From Rhodospirillaceae bacterium (GTDB lineage Bacteria > Pseudomonadota > Alphaproteobacteria > UBA7985): a stretch of 15,274 bases of DNA. The notes below the pieces were generated by a model that saw nothing but the letters and a program-made list of their open reading frames with translations, was not told the DNA's origin and did no database searches. Shown here piece by piece: positions 14,674-15,274 of the stretch. The position numbers were made by a program, and so were the translations under genes. The stretch covers positions 1 through 15,274 of the forward strand of contig PAFB01000070.1 of NCBI GenBank assembly GCA_002700865.1, given 5' to 3'. The first letter of the stretch is position 1; each line of letters begins with the position of its first letter.

Positions 14674-14699
14674 CGGGGCATCCAAGCATGGATGCCCCG
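14674..14699 (-). terminator. Rho-independent terminator for the small secreted-protein gene
   Basis: CGGGGCATCC (14674-14683) and GGATGCCCCG (14690-14699) make a perfect 10-bp stem with a 6-base loop. Read on the minus strand it is followed by TTTTCGTTATG, so it best ends the minus-strand gene whose stop is 73 bp upstream. Read on the plus strand it lies 41 bp after the dehydrogenase stop but without a T-run, so it may only stall plus transcripts. A second, weaker dyad (AAACGAC 14734-14740, GTCGTTT 14754-14760) sits closer to the minus gene. Confidence 0.75.
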
Positions 14700-14772
14700 A
14701 GCAAAATGGGTGTCAAAAATTAACCCACCGTACAAACGACTTCAGATGTCGATGTCGTTTACCAGAGAAACC

Positions 14773-15138
14773 TTAGCGGTTAGCTTCTCTCTTGTAACCT
14801 TCGTCACAGATGAAGACGTTCATGGTGGCCCTAGCCATGTGAGCACCATTAGCACGAGTTCTTTGTTCAACGTTCATTTCTTTGGCCTTAATAAACTCAC
14901 GCCCTTTTCCGATGAATGCACCTTTTGCACCCGACATTTGCTTGATCTCAGCCAAAACGTGCTTTCGTGCCTTAATGCGTGCTGCCGGCTTAGTATTCTG
15001 CGTTACCCACCCACCAGCGAGTACACGCCATTTGCAGTTGAAGGCTTCTTTCATTGCAGCGGAGGTTGCCTGTGCCGGGGCGGCAGAAAGGGAGAGGGCG
15101 AGAAGAGCAGCAGATGCAGCAGTTGTAAGAATTTTCAT
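14773..15138 (-). CDS. Small basic secreted hypothetical protein
   Basis: 121 residues that I do not assign to a known family. The start has a clear Sec signal peptide (KILTTAASAALLALSLSAA, cleavage about after residue 24, AQA). The mature part, about 97 residues, is rich in Lys and Arg, and carries two cysteines, Cys35 (NCKW) and Cys111 (FICDEG), near either end, which could form a disulfide in the periplasm. GAGGA seven bases before the ATG supports the start. Its GC content is visibly lower than its neighbours (47% over 14821-14940 by count, against 57% and 75% in two sampled lines elsewhere). It has its own terminator and upstream AT-rich region, so it is a single-gene unit. Function unknown. 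Confidence 0.82.
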   Translation of the reverse strand: MKILTTAASAALLALSLSAAPAQATSAAMKEAFNCKWRVLAGGWVTQNTKPAARIKARKHVLAEIKQMSGAKGAFIGKGREFIKAKEMNVEQRTRANGAHMARATMNVFICDEGYKREANR

Positions 15139-15274
15139 GATGTTTTCCTCAATTCACAAGTTGAGTTCGGCAGTGTTATCCGAACTGCAATCATACAGAG
15201 CAGCGCTCATGTCGTTTGCTCCGCATAACGCCAATAAACAACAAATTTTATATAAATCAAGGTCAAAACAGGAA
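15139..15274 (-). promoter_or_regulatory. AT-rich upstream region of the small secreted-protein gene
   Basis: No gene is seen here. On the minus strand there is an AT-rich tract (TTGATTTATATAAAATTT, 15261 down to 15244) that can supply a -10 such as TATAAA, but a matching -35 would fall at or past the window edge. The same tract reads TTTAT-N4-ATCAA on the plus strand (15247-15260), one mismatch from an Fnr/FnrL-type site. Promoter location is inferred from position and composition only. Confidence 0.3.

Noticed and set aside
14692..15228. Long plus-strand open frame opposite the small secreted-protein gene
   Set aside because: It runs across the minus gene's coding region and promoter, has no ribosome site or recognisable domain, and the minus frame has signal peptide, Shine-Dalgarno and terminator.
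1..15274. CRISPR array, tRNA/rRNA genes, transposase, phage or plasmid functions
   Set aside because: No regularly spaced repeats, no cloverleaf or rRNA-like stretches, and no transposase, integrase or replication protein in any frame; the genes read as ordinary accessory metabolism.

Overview
The window looks like chromosomal DNA of a GC-rich alphaproteobacterium, most likely a marine Rhodobacterales/Roseobacter-type organism. This is inferred from family resemblance (mesaconyl-CoA-hydratase-like protein, DgcA-like flavoprotein, PhyH protein, periplasmic-binding-protein transporters, GTG starts). It cannot be proven because there is no rRNA or tRNA in the window. Nearly all of it is accessory catabolism: enzymes and transporters for an unidentified carboxylated or N-containing compound.

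Layout. Bases 1-4923 (+) hold a catabolic run: an IlvD/Edd dehydratase cut by the window start, a PhyH-type Fe(II)/2-oxoglutarate dioxygenase overlapping it by ATGA, a MaoC/mesaconyl-CoA-hydratase-like protein, and an MmgE/PrpD protein. A hairpin at 4940-4967 separates this from a convergent minus-strand block (11436 down to 4991). Read 5' to 3' on the minus strand, that block is: a DgcA/TMADH-like flavin/Fe-S oxidoreductase, a DsbA-fold (2-hydroxychromene-2-carboxylate isomerase-like) protein, a wrecked ABC transporter gene, an Asp/Glu (hydantoin) racemase family protein, two polar-amino-acid permeases and their binding protein. Beyond a divergent spacer lie an L,D-transpeptidase lipoprotein (+), an amidase-signature hydrolase (-), a short-chain dehydrogenase (+) and a small basic secreted protein of lower GC (-).

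How they may work together. The tight packing suggests one uptake-and-breakdown module: a PAAT importer brings in an amino-acid-like solute. The racemase, amidase, flavoprotein (relatives demethylate N-methylated amino acids) and isomerase could process the nitrogenous part, and PhyH plus three unrelated (de)hydratase families could process a carbon skeleton. The substrate is not identifiable from sequence alone.

Most notable. The ABC gene at 7910-8432 is a deletion scar. The first 124 codons of a PotA-type ATPase run straight into the last transmembrane tail of a PotC-type permease, with a one-base frameshift in a homopolymer, and the permease stop still overlaps the racemase start as ATGA. 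The PAAT importer therefore has no intact ATPase in the window. Several intergenic regions carry palindromes or repeats that look like operators, notably two abutting perfect 11-bp palindromes over the putative promoter of the dehydrogenase gene.
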